NCBI GenBank assembly: GCA_964400725.1
Contig: CAYNVS010000010.1
Coordinates: forward strand, 35,513 to 99,512
DNA: 64,000 bases
DNA from: CAYNVS01 sp964400725
Lineage (GTDB): Bacteria > Myxococcota_A > SURF-8 > CAYNVS01
Direction of reading: 5' to 3'
In this document: positions 26,395-35,125 of the stretch, piece after piece
Position numbering within the stretch: the first letter of the stretch is position 1
Layout of the letters: each line of letters starts with the position of its first letter
Notes under the pieces: model-generated
What the model was told of the DNA's origin: nothing
The model's database searches: none
The model's input: only the letters and a program-made list of their open reading frames with translations
Program-made: the position numbers and the translations under genes

Positions 26395-26570
26395 GCTTGC
26401 TCTCCGTTTTTAAGGCGGATAAAATATACAACAAGAAAAAACGGAATCAAAACAAATCGCCTTTGCGTTATAAATTTTTTTATATTAGTCTATAAAGACC
26501 CTTTGACCGCTAAGCAAAGGCAGACGTTACCGTGCAGCATAATAATTCAGCTATGTAAAAGGAGACGTTT

Positions 26571-28451
26571 ATGGAATGGAGAATAGAGCGCCTGAAGAGG
26601 CTTTACGAGAGCAGGCTCACAAGCGTCGAGCAGGCTTTCAGCAAGATACGCCCCGGCAACAGAATTTTTATTTCAACCGCATGCGCCGAGCCTCAGTATT
26701 TGGTGCGCAATCTAGTCCGTTTCCCGGAAAACATCGCCGACACTGAAATTTTACACCTAATATCGCTAAACGTGTCGCCCTACACCGACGCCAAGTTCCG
26801 CGAGATGTTCCGCCTCAATACGTTCTTCATCGGCAAGGCGGCGCGCGACGCCGTGGCCCGCGGAGACGCCGATTACACGCCGATTTTCCTTTCGGAAATC
26901 CCCAAGCTCATCAAAAAAGGGCGGCTGCACATAGACGTTTCGCTCGTTCAGGTTACGCCGCCCGACGCTTTCGGCAATTGCAGCGTCGGTATATCCGTAG
27001 AAACGGTAAAAGCGGCGATTGAAAATTCGCGCTACGTCATCGCTCAGGTCAACCCGCAAATGCCGCGCACGCTGGGCGACTCGTTCATCAGCATCGAGCG
27101 TCTGGACGCGATAATAGAATACGACGAGCCTATATTGGAATACATACCGGAACCGTCGGATGAAATCGCCGAGCGCATAGGATTTTACGTTTCCCGTCTT
27201 GTGCCTAACGGCGCCACTATTCAGGCCGGCATCGGATCAATCCCCAACGCCGTTCTCAAGCACTTGAAAGACAAGCGGGACTTGGGCGTTCACACCGAAA
27301 TGTTTTCCGACGGATTAATAGACCTTTACAACGAGGGCGTAATCACCAACTCAAAAAAAACTTTTCACAAAGGCAAAGTCGTTGCGGCCTTCTGCATGGG
27401 CAGTCGTAAAATGTACGACGTTGTAAACAATAACCCCATCTTCGAGTTCTACCCCACCGACTACGTTTCCGACCCGCGCAACATTTCGCGCAACGACAAC
27501 ATGGTCGCCATAAACTCGGCGTTGGAAATTGATTTGACCGGACAGGTTTGCGCCGATTCCATCGGGCATCAGTTCTATTCGGGTTTCGGCGGGCAGGCCG
27601 ACTTCATCCGAGGCGCGGCTCTGGCGCAAAACGGCAGGCCGATAATCGCAATTCCTTCCACCGCGCGCAACGGCACAATCTCGCGCATCGTGCCTCTTCT
27701 CTCGCGCGGAGCGGGCGTAGTAACAACGCGCGGCGACATCCATTACGTAGTCAGCGAGTACGGCATAGCGTACCTCCACGGCAAAAACATACGAGAGCGC
27801 GTTCTCGCCTTAATAAATATCGCGCATCCTAAATTCCGCCAATGGCTGCTAGACGAAGCCAAGAAGATGAACTACATCTACTCCGATCAGACGCTTCCCA
27901 GCGAAGGAGGAACGCCTTACCCGGAGCATTACAATTGGTCGTACAACCTTCCCGACGGAAGGCAGATTAAAATCCGTCCCATCCGCCCCACCGACGAAAG
28001 CAAGCTGAGGCAGTTCTTTTACGGATTGAGCGAAGAGGACGTCTATTACCGTTTTATGGGCGCGCTGCGCACGCTTCCGCACACAAAAGCCCAGCCTCTT
28101 GTCGTTCTCGACTACGAAGAAAAATTCGCCATCGCCGGCTACATCGGCGACGAACCGGACGATGAATTCGTCGGCGTGGCTCGCTGGTTTCTCGACCGAG
28201 CCACGAACATGGCGGAAGTGGCTTTCACGGTTCTTCCCGGATGGCAGGGGCAGGGCGTTGGCGCGTATCTGCTTAAAACGCTGGCCGACGTAGGCAAAGA
28301 AAAAGGCATTTCCGGCTTTACCGCGGAAGTTTTGGGCACCAACCGCAAAATGCTAAACGTTTTCTACAAAAGCGGCTTCAAGGTGCACAGCCAGCTTGAA
28401 GACGGAGTTTACAACGTTTCCTTCAGGTTTGAAACCGACAAAAAAAATTAA
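26571..28451 (+). CDS. Acetyl-CoA hydrolase/transferase fused to a GNAT acetyltransferase
   Basis: A 626-residue bifunctional protein. Residues 1 to about 440 are an acetyl-CoA hydrolase/4-hydroxybutyrate CoA-transferase-type domain, which moves CoA between acyl groups through a glutamyl-CoA intermediate; the catalytic glutamate is in GVHTEMFSDG (about residue 243) and the CoA loop in GFGGQADFIRGA. Residues about 465-620 are a GNAT domain with the acetyl-CoA-binding phrase PGWQGQGVGAYLL. Fusions of this kind are known and may couple CoA-ester supply to lysine acetylation. The start at 26571 follows AAAGGAG. It is followed 12 nt later by the SEC-C gene. Confidence 0.9.
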   Translation: MEWRIERLKRLYESRLTSVEQAFSKIRPGNRIFISTACAEPQYLVRNLVRFPENIADTEILHLISLNVSPYTDAKFREMFRLNTFFIGKAARDAVARGDADYTPIFLSEIPKLIKKGRLHIDVSLVQVTPPDAFGNCSVGISVETVKAAIENSRYVIAQVNPQMPRTLGDSFISIERLDAIIEYDEPILEYIPEPSDEIAERIGFYVSRLVPNGATIQAGIGSIPNAVLKHLKDKRDLGVHTEMFSDGLIDLYNEGVITNSKKTFHKGKVVAAFCMGSRKMYDVVNNNPIFEFYPTDYVSDPRNISRNDNMVAINSALEIDLTGQVCADSIGHQFYSGFGGQADFIRGAALAQNGRPIIAIPSTARNGTISRIVPLLSRGAGVVTTRGDIHYVVSEYGIAYLHGKNIRERVLALINIAHPKFRQWLLDEAKKMNYIYSDQTLPSEGGTPYPEHYNWSYNLPDGRQIKIRPIRPTDESKLRQFFYGLSEEDVYYRFMGALRTLPHTKAQPLVVLDYEEKFAIAGYIGDEPDDEFVGVARWFLDRATNMAEVAFTVLPGWQGQGVGAYLLKTLADVGKEKGISGFTAEVLGTNRKMLNVFYKSGFKVHSQLEDGVYNVSFRFETDKKN

Positions 28452-28463
28452 ATCGCAAAAAAA

Positions 28464-29474
28464 ATGAAAAAGTCGTTTAAAAATTGGAGCGCGGCGAGCG
28501 ACGACGCTTTAATCGACGCGCTTAGGTGGGCTTGGACGGAAATGCCAAGCGGGCTCGTCGAAGAAATTTTATCCCGCGGCGAAAAAATGCTCGAACCGTT
28601 GAGCCGCCAGATTCAGGCGGTCGTCGAAGCCGACCCAAACGAAGGCTGCGACGAGGAAGACGAATGGGGCGCGCGCCACGCCTTCGTTCTTTTGGCGCTA
28701 ATCGGCTCGCCGAAAGCCGTTGGCCCAATGCTCGATTACTTTCGCTGCGATAGCGATTGGACGGAAATCGTTTCGGAGCTTGGCGACAAAGCTCTCGCCG
28801 CGCTTGGCGCGGAAGCTATCGCGCCGATAAAAGATTACCTTTTTGAAATCGACCGCGATCCGATGATGCGCTCGACCGCGTTTGACGCGCTGATAGAAAT
28901 CGGCCGTTTGAACGAAAACAAGCGCCCTGAAATAACCTCAATTCTCACTTCGGTCATTACGGCGTATACGGAAATCGCGCGCAGTTTGAAAAACAGCGGC
29001 GAAAACGCCGCGGCGTTCGACGAAATTGCCGATTTTCTGGCGATGGCGTCTATGTCGGCCGCGAGCGTAGACGACGAGGCTCTTCAGAATGCGATTGATA
29101 GCGCTTATCAGGAAAGAATCGCCAATAATGAGCTCATAGAATACTCCGAAATTAAGAAAATCAGATATAAAGGCAAGCTCTGGTTTTGCGAAAAAAGCCC
29201 GCTAAGCCTAAGAGACGCGGTAGGCAAAGCGTATATGGAAACATTCGCCGACTTTTACGAAGACGTAGGCGAGGAAAATATCGACGAAGAAGAGCTGGAT
29301 TACGACTTTGAGCCGCCTAAGAATTATAAACGGCTGCAACCGAACGCATCCGACCGCTTTGCAGCCGAAATCGGCGAGCAAACTCCCGCCAAACGCGAAG
29401 CTCCGAAGGTAGGCCGCAACGACAAATGCCCTTGCGGAAGCGGTATGAAATATAAAAAATGCTGCGGCAAATAG
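28464..29474 (+). CDS. Acidic repeat protein with a C-terminal SEC-C zinc motif
   Basis: A 336-residue cytoplasmic protein. Residues 1-250 are helical and acidic, with HEAT-like pairs and resemblance to DUF1186-type proteins (for example LLALIGSPKAVGPMLDY and ALGAEAIAPIKDYL). The last 20 residues hold the SEC-C motif CPCGSGMKYKKCCGK, which binds zinc and in SecA contacts SecB and ribosomes. Stand-alone SEC-C proteins are linked to protein quality control and ribosome association, but the role here is unknown. The start codon has only a weak purine-rich leader. It lies 12 nt after the CoA-transferase fusion gene and is probably cotranscribed. A strong bidirectional terminator follows. Confidence 0.85.
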   Translation: MKKSFKNWSAASDDALIDALRWAWTEMPSGLVEEILSRGEKMLEPLSRQIQAVVEADPNEGCDEEDEWGARHAFVLLALIGSPKAVGPMLDYFRCDSDWTEIVSELGDKALAALGAEAIAPIKDYLFEIDRDPMMRSTAFDALIEIGRLNENKRPEITSILTSVITAYTEIARSLKNSGENAAAFDEIADFLAMASMSAASVDDEALQNAIDSAYQERIANNELIEYSEIKKIRYKGKLWFCEKSPLSLRDAVGKAYMETFADFYEDVGEENIDEEELDYDFEPPKNYKRLQPNASDRFAAEIGEQTPAKREAPKVGRNDKCPCGSGMKYKKCCGK

Positions 29475-29492
29475 CCGACCGTAACAGCGTAA

Positions 29493-29530
29493 AAATACAA
29501 ATCCCTCCGTTAGCGGAGGGATTTGTATTT
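29493..29530. terminator. Bidirectional intrinsic terminator
   Basis: A 17-bp perfect stem (29493-29509 with 29514-29530) with the loop TTAG. The arms begin and end in A/T-rich sequence, so both strands have a T-rich 3' side. It lies between the convergent SEC-C gene and mglA and would serve both. Confidence 0.85.
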
Positions 29531-29556
29531 AGAGTTAAAATTTATCGCTGAGCTTT

Positions 29557-30150
29557 TTACCCGCCCGCCTGCTTTTTCAGCTCCTTCAGAACCAGCTTGC
29601 TGATGGCTTTGAGCGTGGGGAATACGCCGAAGCCGGTAGTGGCGACCGCTTCGTAATCTTCGACGTGATATTCGTTTACCGCGGCGCGCAGCTCTTCGAC
29701 GGGAACGGCGCTCGGCAGGTCGCGTTTGTTGTACTGCACGATGAAAGGTATTTTTTGAATGTCGTAGCCGTTGTCAACAAGGTTCTCTTTGAGATTCTCC
29801 CAGCTCTCGATGTTGGCGTCCATACGCTCCATCTGGCTGTCGGCTACGAAAACGACTCCGTCCACGCCCTTGAGTATTAATCTGCGGCTGGCGTTGTAAA
29901 AAACCTGACCGGGAACGGTGTAAAGATGAATTCTCGTTTTGAAGCCGCGGATGTCTCCCATCGCGAGAGGCAGGAAGTCGAAGAAAAGAGTTCGTTCGGT
30001 TTCGGTCGCGAGGGAAATCATTTTTCCTTTCTGGTCTTGCGCGGTTTTCTGGTAGATGTATTGAAGGTTCGTGGTTTTGCCGCAGAGTCCAGGGCCGTAG
30101 TAAACTAGCTTTACGTTAATTTCTTTTGCGGAATAATTTATAAAAGACAT
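29557..30150 (-). CDS. mglA: MglA-type small GTPase
   Basis: A 197-residue Ras-like GTPase of the MglA family, which sets the leading pole and drives polarity and motility in myxobacteria. P-loop GPGLCGKTTN at 19-28, switch II TVPGQVFY at 78-85 (the Pro-Gly-Gln form typical of MglA) and an NKRD guanine-specificity motif near residue 140 are all present. The upstream neighbour is its MglB-like GAP, with 21 nt between the genes. Start ATG at 30150. The pair is conserved in many non-motile bacteria too, so motility itself is not proven. Confidence 0.95.
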   Translation of the reverse strand: MSFINYSAKEINVKLVYYGPGLCGKTTNLQYIYQKTAQDQKGKMISLATETERTLFFDFLPLAMGDIRGFKTRIHLYTVPGQVFYNASRRLILKGVDGVVFVADSQMERMDANIESWENLKENLVDNGYDIQKIPFIVQYNKRDLPSAVPVEELRAAVNEYHVEDYEAVATTGFGVFPTLKAISKLVLKELKKQAGG

Positions 30151-30171
30151 TTAATCACCGTGTCGTTTCGA

Positions 30172-30651
30172 TTAGTCGTTGAACAGGTTATCTATGTCGT
30201 CGTCCGTGATTTCCGCGAACAGGCCGCCCGAAGTGTCCGCGCTCTTCTTTTCTATTTCGACGAGAATTTCCGACAACCCCTGCGTGGCCTTTTTGACTCT
30301 CAGCCTTACCAGCCCGACGGTTGAACGATTGTCGAAGACGACGACAAGGATAAGTTTTTTGCTGACCAGCGAAATGTGCAGGTTGTCGCGAAGGCCTTCG
30401 TGAAATAGAATCGAGAATTCGTCTTCGCCGATTAGCTTTGCCAGTCCGCCCGTGGCGGCTATGTTTCCGGCGGCCAGCGAGGCCAGCGAAGTCGTGTCGA
30501 GGTTCTCCGTGTCTCCGGCGGCGGCGATTAGTTGCCCGTTTTTATCGACTAAAAAAACCAGTTTCGCATGCGACTCCGATACGAGGAGATTGCATATCTC
30601 GCTTATTTTTTTAAAGTCTTCTTCGTGCAGCACCATCGTGGATGAACTCAT
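30172..30651 (-). CDS. mglB: MglB-type roadblock/LC7 protein (GAP of MglA)
   Basis: A 159-residue roadblock/LC7-domain protein, the GTPase-activating partner of MglA. The fold is suggested by the pattern LVFLVDKNGQLIAAAGD followed by a hydrophobic helix (TSLASLAAGNIAATGG) and the strands FSILFHEG and LILVVVFD. The start follows AGGAGG. The acidic C-terminal tail of about 25 residues could carry a partner-binding segment. It is the first gene of a two-gene operon with mglA, from the promoter at 30697-30725. Confidence 0.92.
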   Translation of the reverse strand: MSSSTMVLHEEDFKKISEICNLLVSESHAKLVFLVDKNGQLIAAAGDTENLDTTSLASLAAGNIAATGGLAKLIGEDEFSILFHEGLRDNLHISLVSKKLILVVVFDNRSTVGLVRLRVKKATQGLSEILVEIEKKSADTSGGLFAEITDDDIDNLFND

Positions 30652-30696
30652 TTTTCCTCCTGACAGAGTAAAAAACTAATAATATAGTCGGGCAAA

Positions 30697-30725
30697 ATAT
30701 TATCACGCGTCTGCCTTAATGGCAA
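30697..30725 (-). promoter_or_regulatory. Sigma70-like promoter of mglBA
   Basis: On the minus strand TTGCCA (30725-30720) and TAATAT (30702-30697) are separated by 17 bp. The predicted start near 30690 gives a 5' leader of about 40 nt before mglB. The remaining bases to 30919 hold no convincing gene. Confidence 0.55.
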
Positions 30726-30919
30726 GGAATTTTACCCTCAATATTCAGGAAATTAAAAGCAAACGTCCGTTTCTTTTTGAACCGGCGAAAAGAATAGTAT
30801 CGACCAACAATTATTTATCTCGGCAAAGCCGCAAAACAGCCGAATCTCATAAAATTCAAAATTGCAACGGCTCGAAACTATTATTAATTTACCGCGCGCC
30901 CGACAATTTAAGAGCGGTC

Positions 30920-33052
30920 TTACTCCGGTTTAAGCATGGAGCGGACGAGCCAGTTCTCGAATAGAAAAGCCAATAAGGCCGCCAGCGCAAAGTAAAGCGC
31001 GAACTCCTTCGCCGAGTCCGAATCGGACGAAAAGACCGCTGAACCGCTTTTGGGGCTCGAAAAAAATTTGGCCAGCTCGTCCTTGTTCGCCGGACGCATG
31101 TCCCCTTCCGCGGCGTCTGGGTTGACGGCAACCTTAAGCGACAATTTTGCGCCTTCTATAACCAAATCGTACGCGCCGCTGCGCGAGAACGGCGGTATTT
31201 CGGCAAATTTAACCGTCTGCCCGTCGCGCCGCTCCTCTTCTATTTTCAGAGCCTTCCTGCTTCCGTCTGGAAACGCGACGTACGCCGCCGAGGCGGAATC
31301 GGGCAGATCGGCTTTATATTTTTCTCCTACGATTAAAGGCTTCGGAGGTTTTGCCGCCTGAGATCGCGAAATGAATTTTACGCTCTCTTGAATTATGGGC
31401 AAAAAGGCGGTGCGTATCGCAAAATCGTTCCAATCGCGGTCGATTGTTGACGCGAAAAAGAAAACGTTTCCTTCCCCGAAGGAATACTGAGTCAATAATG
31501 GCTGGTCGTTCGTGAGGCGGAATAGAAATTTCTTCCGCTTTTTAGGGTTGGGGTTAAACGGCTGAAACTTGGCGAAACGCGCTCCGTAAAGGGCTGTTTT
31601 CGCGTCCGAATCGAAAACTTCCAGCAGCGGATTGCCGGTCGAATCCGATGGGGCAATGCCGACCGTTACGTTGAAAGCTCCAGCATCCGCGCCTCCCGCC
31701 GCCGTGGGCGAGCGCAGCTCGCCGGGGAGCAAATCGGCCATTCGATCGTTGTAAAAGTCAATTTGAAGCGAATCGCCGGAGGAAATAAAAAGTCCTCCGC
31801 CCTTACGTACGAACTCTTTAAGCGCGATAACCGCGGCGTCGGGGAGCGTTGGAACGTTGCAAAGAAACACTACCGAGTAGGCGTCGAACGACGGCTTTAA
31901 AAGCCTGTCAACCGTAACTTCGTCCGTTTTAATTCCGCTTGATTCCAATTTCTGCGGATCAAGCGCGTTTTTAAGATAAAAAAGCTCGTCCTTGTACGTC
32001 GTAGTCGAGGGATCGCCGTTTACGAGCAGAGCCTTAATTATGGGCGGGGCGGAAAGTATCGCAAACCTGCGGTCGTCGAGCTTAAGGTTGTCGCCCGCCA
32101 GCCTCGCCTCGATTAAATGATCTCCCGGCTGCGTAATTTTTACGGTGAACGTTTTGGCTTCCTCGCCTCCGGGTAAAGCCTCCGCAAAACCGTTCGCAAG
32201 GTTTGCGCCGTCCATGAAAATCGAGATTTTAAGCTGTTTCCCGCTTTCCGTCCCGTTGTTGCGAACCGCCGCGGTTATGCGCCACTGGTAAGGTCCGGCC
32301 TCGTAATCGCGGGACGAGTCGAGCGAAACGACGGAGTAATTAAAGGCCGCTTCTCCTTCGCGAACGTCGATCAGTTCGACTTTCGGCGCGTTATCCATGT
32401 TTGCAAACGGCGATCCGGACAAATCGAACCCGTTTCGGGCGAAGTCGCTTATGTAAATTATTTTATACTCGCTCTTGTTCGACTTCTTCAGCGCCTCAAC
32501 AGCTTTGTCGACGACGGAAGCGACGCCGGAATACGTCTCCGTCAACTCTACCGCCTCGACGGCTTTATAAAGCTCGTCTCTATCGTAAACCAGCGAAGGC
32601 AGAGGCGCGCCGACCGTTTGAACCGAGGGCATCACGAAGGCGTCGTCCGATTGCGGCAACCTGTCTATCGCCTTTTTGGCGGCTCTTCTGGCGCGCTCGA
32701 AATAAGATTCGTCGCCGCCCTGATAACCCATAGAGTACGTATTGTCTATAATAATCGCGACGCTTGCCGGAGCCTCCGTCGCGGATTCGACCTGAGCTTT
32801 AGGGATGAACGCAAGCCTTGCGGCGGCAAGCGGTATGGCCGCAATAATGATTATCCGCATCATCAAGAGCAAAAGCTGCTTTATTTTAAACGCTCTGGCC
32901 GTGCGGCGCGTCGAGAGAATTACGAATTTAATCGCCGCGAATTTGTAAGGCTCGGCCTTACGGCGGTGAATTAGATGAATTATTATCGGTATCGCGATCA
33001 TCGCCGCGAACCCCGCAAGAGCCGCGTGAACGAACGTCAACCCGCCGTTCAT
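30920..33052 (-). CDS. BatA/VWA-domain membrane protein
   Basis: A 710-residue inner-membrane protein of the BatA/aerotolerance type. Two N-terminal helices and a basic loop (the HLIHRRKAEPYKF region) match the BatA N-terminal domain. A von Willebrand A domain follows with the metal-ion site DNTYSMGY in place of the usual DxSxS. The middle and C-terminal parts are beta-rich with a GATase-like segment (FVRKGGGLFISSGD), and one last membrane helix (FALYFALAALLAFLF) ends the chain. The start at 33052 overlaps the DUF58 stop by four bases (ATGA). Together with MoxR and DUF58 it forms the common three-part chaperone or metal-insertion system; the client is unknown. Confidence 0.88.
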   Translation of the reverse strand: MNGGLTFVHAALAGFAAMIAIPIIIHLIHRRKAEPYKFAAIKFVILSTRRTARAFKIKQLLLLMMRIIIIAAIPLAAARLAFIPKAQVESATEAPASVAIIIDNTYSMGYQGGDESYFERARRAAKKAIDRLPQSDDAFVMPSVQTVGAPLPSLVYDRDELYKAVEAVELTETYSGVASVVDKAVEALKKSNKSEYKIIYISDFARNGFDLSGSPFANMDNAPKVELIDVREGEAAFNYSVVSLDSSRDYEAGPYQWRITAAVRNNGTESGKQLKISIFMDGANLANGFAEALPGGEEAKTFTVKITQPGDHLIEARLAGDNLKLDDRRFAILSAPPIIKALLVNGDPSTTTYKDELFYLKNALDPQKLESSGIKTDEVTVDRLLKPSFDAYSVVFLCNVPTLPDAAVIALKEFVRKGGGLFISSGDSLQIDFYNDRMADLLPGELRSPTAAGGADAGAFNVTVGIAPSDSTGNPLLEVFDSDAKTALYGARFAKFQPFNPNPKKRKKFLFRLTNDQPLLTQYSFGEGNVFFFASTIDRDWNDFAIRTAFLPIIQESVKFISRSQAAKPPKPLIVGEKYKADLPDSASAAYVAFPDGSRKALKIEEERRDGQTVKFAEIPPFSRSGAYDLVIEGAKLSLKVAVNPDAAEGDMRPANKDELAKFFSSPKSGSAVFSSDSDSAKEFALYFALAALLAFLFENWLVRSMLKPE

Positions 33053-33939
33053 CTCTTCATCCTCATGCGCAGGGCGGGCAGCAGCGTCCGATCGAAGCTG
33101 TCCCTGGTGTCCGCGAGAACGAAATCGACTCCCGACTCGTTGCATTTAGAGCGCGCAGCGGCGATGAATTTCTTAATTTCGTCTTTATAGGCCGCCCGCA
33201 CCGCGTCAGGCTCGGCGAGCGCAAAACGCTCGTCCTCCATTCCTTCAAATCGGGCTAGCTCTCGGAAGGGGAAATCAATCTCGTCGCCGTCGAGAATTAA
33301 AAACAGAACTACGTCCGCTCCGCGTTTTTTAATCTGCTGAATTATCCGCAGTCCTTCGTCCGAGGCGTCCAGCAAATCGCTGAGAACGACGACGAGAGAT
33401 CTCTTGTAAACTCTTTGCGCAATCTGGCCTAGAGCCGTCTCGAAATCGCTTAAGCCTTCGGCCTTGGCGCGTTCCAATTCCAGCAGTCCGTCGTTGAGAA
33501 GCGCGGCCGATCCGCGGGAAAAGAACTCGCGCTCCAGCTTGCCTGCGAAGAAAGCGATGGCGGCTTTGTCCTGCTGCTGATAAAGAAGATAAATGAACGC
33601 GGCGGCCATCGTTTTTGCGTAATCGAACTTCGACATGCGAGAATCGCGGCCCATGTAATTCATCGAAGCGGACGAATCCAACGCGATGAACGCCTTGAGA
33701 TTCGTCTCCTCCTCGTATTTTTTTATGTAAAGGCGGTCGAAGCGCGCAAGAGCCTTCCAGTCGAGCCTGCGGATGTCGTCTCCGGCCGCGTATTCCTTGC
33801 GCTCGGCAAACTCGATAGACTGGCCGTGATGCGGCGATTTGTGCATGCCGGTCATCGCGCCTTCGACTATTACGCGGGCTCGAAGCGAAAGCGGTTTTAG
33901 CGCCGCCACAAGTTCGGGCGACAATAATTGTCCGCTCAA
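33049..33939 (-). CDS. DUF58-domain protein (VWA-like)
   Basis: A 296-residue cytoplasmic DUF58 protein. The hallmark stretch (GDDIRRLDWKALAR) is followed by a VWA-like domain with FIALDSSASM as the metal-ion site and SLVVVLSDLLD. DUF58 proteins work with MoxR ATPases, probably presenting clients or acting on membrane partners. It overlaps both neighbours by four bases, so the three genes are translated from one message. Confidence 0.9.
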   Translation of the reverse strand: MSGQLLSPELVAALKPLSLRARVIVEGAMTGMHKSPHHGQSIEFAERKEYAAGDDIRRLDWKALARFDRLYIKKYEEETNLKAFIALDSSASMNYMGRDSRMSKFDYAKTMAAAFIYLLYQQQDKAAIAFFAGKLEREFFSRGSAALLNDGLLELERAKAEGLSDFETALGQIAQRVYKRSLVVVLSDLLDASDEGLRIIQQIKKRGADVVLFLILDGDEIDFPFRELARFEGMEDERFALAEPDAVRAAYKDEIKKFIAAARSKCNESGVDFVLADTRDSFDRTLLPALRMRMKR

Positions 33940-34940
33940 GATTCCTTAACCTCTTTCAGCAGCGCGTCAATCGCGTCGTCCGCCGTAACGCCTTCGGCCT
34001 GAGCTCGGTAGTTGAGAGTTATTCTGTGGCGCAGAACGCTCTTCGCCGCGTCGCGGACGTCGTCGCACGAAGGAGACGGTCTTCCGTCGAACAGGGCGGC
34101 CGCCTTGGCGGCCAGAATCATATATTGCGAAGCTCTCGGCCCCGCTCCCCATTCTACGTATTCTTTAGCGAAAGAGAGGGCTTCCGGCCCTTTGGGTCTG
34201 GACGCGCGCGAAATGGAAGAAGCGTATTTTAAAACGTGCTCGCTAACCGGCGCCTTGCGGACGATTTCCTGCAACGCAAGTATTTCCGACGGCCCCATCA
34301 CAGGCGAAGGCTCCGGCAGCCCAGCGCCGGTCGTAGCCTCTACAATGCGCACCTCTTCCTCGAAGCTGGGATAATCTACTTTTATAAAAAACATGAATCT
34401 GTCGAGCTGCGCCTCAGGCAGCGGATAGGTGCCTTCCTGCTCTATCGGGTTCTGCGTGGCGAAAACGAGAAACGGCTTTTCCAGCTCGTAAGTCGCGCCG
34501 CCCGCCGTTACTTGGTATTCCTGCATCGCTTGAAGAAGCGCGGACTGCGTTTTAGGCGGAGTTCGGTTGATTTCGTCGGCCAAAATAATGTTGGCGAATA
34601 TCGGCCCTTTAAGGAAGCGGAAACGGCGCTTGCCGGTGGACGGGTCTTCTTCCAATATGTCGGTGCCGGTGATGTCGCTGGGCATTAAGTCGGGCGTGAA
34701 CTGAATGCGGTTAAACCGCAGACTCATAGACTTGGCGAGCGAGCTTATTAAAAGCGTCTTCGCAAGCCCCGGCGCGCCTACGAATATGCAGTGCCCTTTG
34801 CAGGATAACGCGACTAGAAGCCTCGCGATAACTTCCTTCTGACCGACTATGACCTTAGAAATTTCGTTTTCGAGCCTGTTCTTCAAGCTCGCAATATCTT
34901 TAAGCTCGAACGATTGGTTCGTTAAAATTGAATTATCCAT
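33936..34940 (-). CDS. MoxR-family AAA+ ATPase
   Basis: A 334-residue AAA+ ATPase of the MoxR family, an ATP-driven chaperone for VWA proteins. Walker A is GAPGLAKT (55-62), Walker B is ILADEINR, and the sensor 1 asparagine is in VFATQNP. The C-terminal lid domain is complete. It is the first gene of the operon and starts 70 nt after the promoter at 35010-35038; the site before the ATG is GGCGGG. Confidence 0.93.
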   Translation of the reverse strand: MDNSILTNQSFELKDIASLKNRLENEISKVIVGQKEVIARLLVALSCKGHCIFVGAPGLAKTLLISSLAKSMSLRFNRIQFTPDLMPSDITGTDILEEDPSTGKRRFRFLKGPIFANIILADEINRTPPKTQSALLQAMQEYQVTAGGATYELEKPFLVFATQNPIEQEGTYPLPEAQLDRFMFFIKVDYPSFEEEVRIVEATTGAGLPEPSPVMGPSEILALQEIVRKAPVSEHVLKYASSISRASRPKGPEALSFAKEYVEWGAGPRASQYMILAAKAAALFDGRPSPSCDDVRDAAKSVLRHRITLNYRAQAEGVTADDAIDALLKEVKES

Positions 34941-35009
34941 TTTGCCCGCCTATGCGCCGAAAAGAACGTTTCAACAGAATGTAATGTCTGTAATGAGCTT
35001 TGCAACAGG

Positions 35010-35038
35010 GGTATAATTTTATTCGCAAAATTTTGCAA
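35010..35038 (-). promoter_or_regulatory. Sigma70-like promoter of the moxR operon
   Basis: On the minus strand TTGCAA (35038-35033) and TATACC (35015-35010) are separated by 17 bp, in a strongly AT-rich gap. Confidence 0.55.
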
Positions 35039-35057
35039 CTTTAAATTTATGCGGATT

Positions 35058-35084
35058 AAAAAAACGCCCCGATTGCTCGGGGCG
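35058..35084 (-). terminator. Intrinsic terminator of rpsB-tsf
   Basis: An 8-bp GC-rich stem (35065-35072 with 35077-35084) with a four-base loop. On the minus strand seven T residues follow (35064-35058). It lies 41 nt beyond the tsf stop. Confidence 0.85.
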
Positions 35085-35125
35085 CTCTTTTCGATTGGCA
35101 TGTCGAAAAAGAGTTGAATTAAAAT

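Noticed and set aside
26500..26520. CCTTTG and CAAAGG inverted repeat before the CoA-transferase fusion
   Set aside because: Arms of only six bases with a nine-base gap and no nearby promoter boxes; it is expected by chance.
30719..30964. Open frame of 81 codons between mglB and the VWA gene
   Set aside because: It lacks a ribosome binding site, overlaps the mglBA promoter and the end of the opposite gene, and has no recognisable features.
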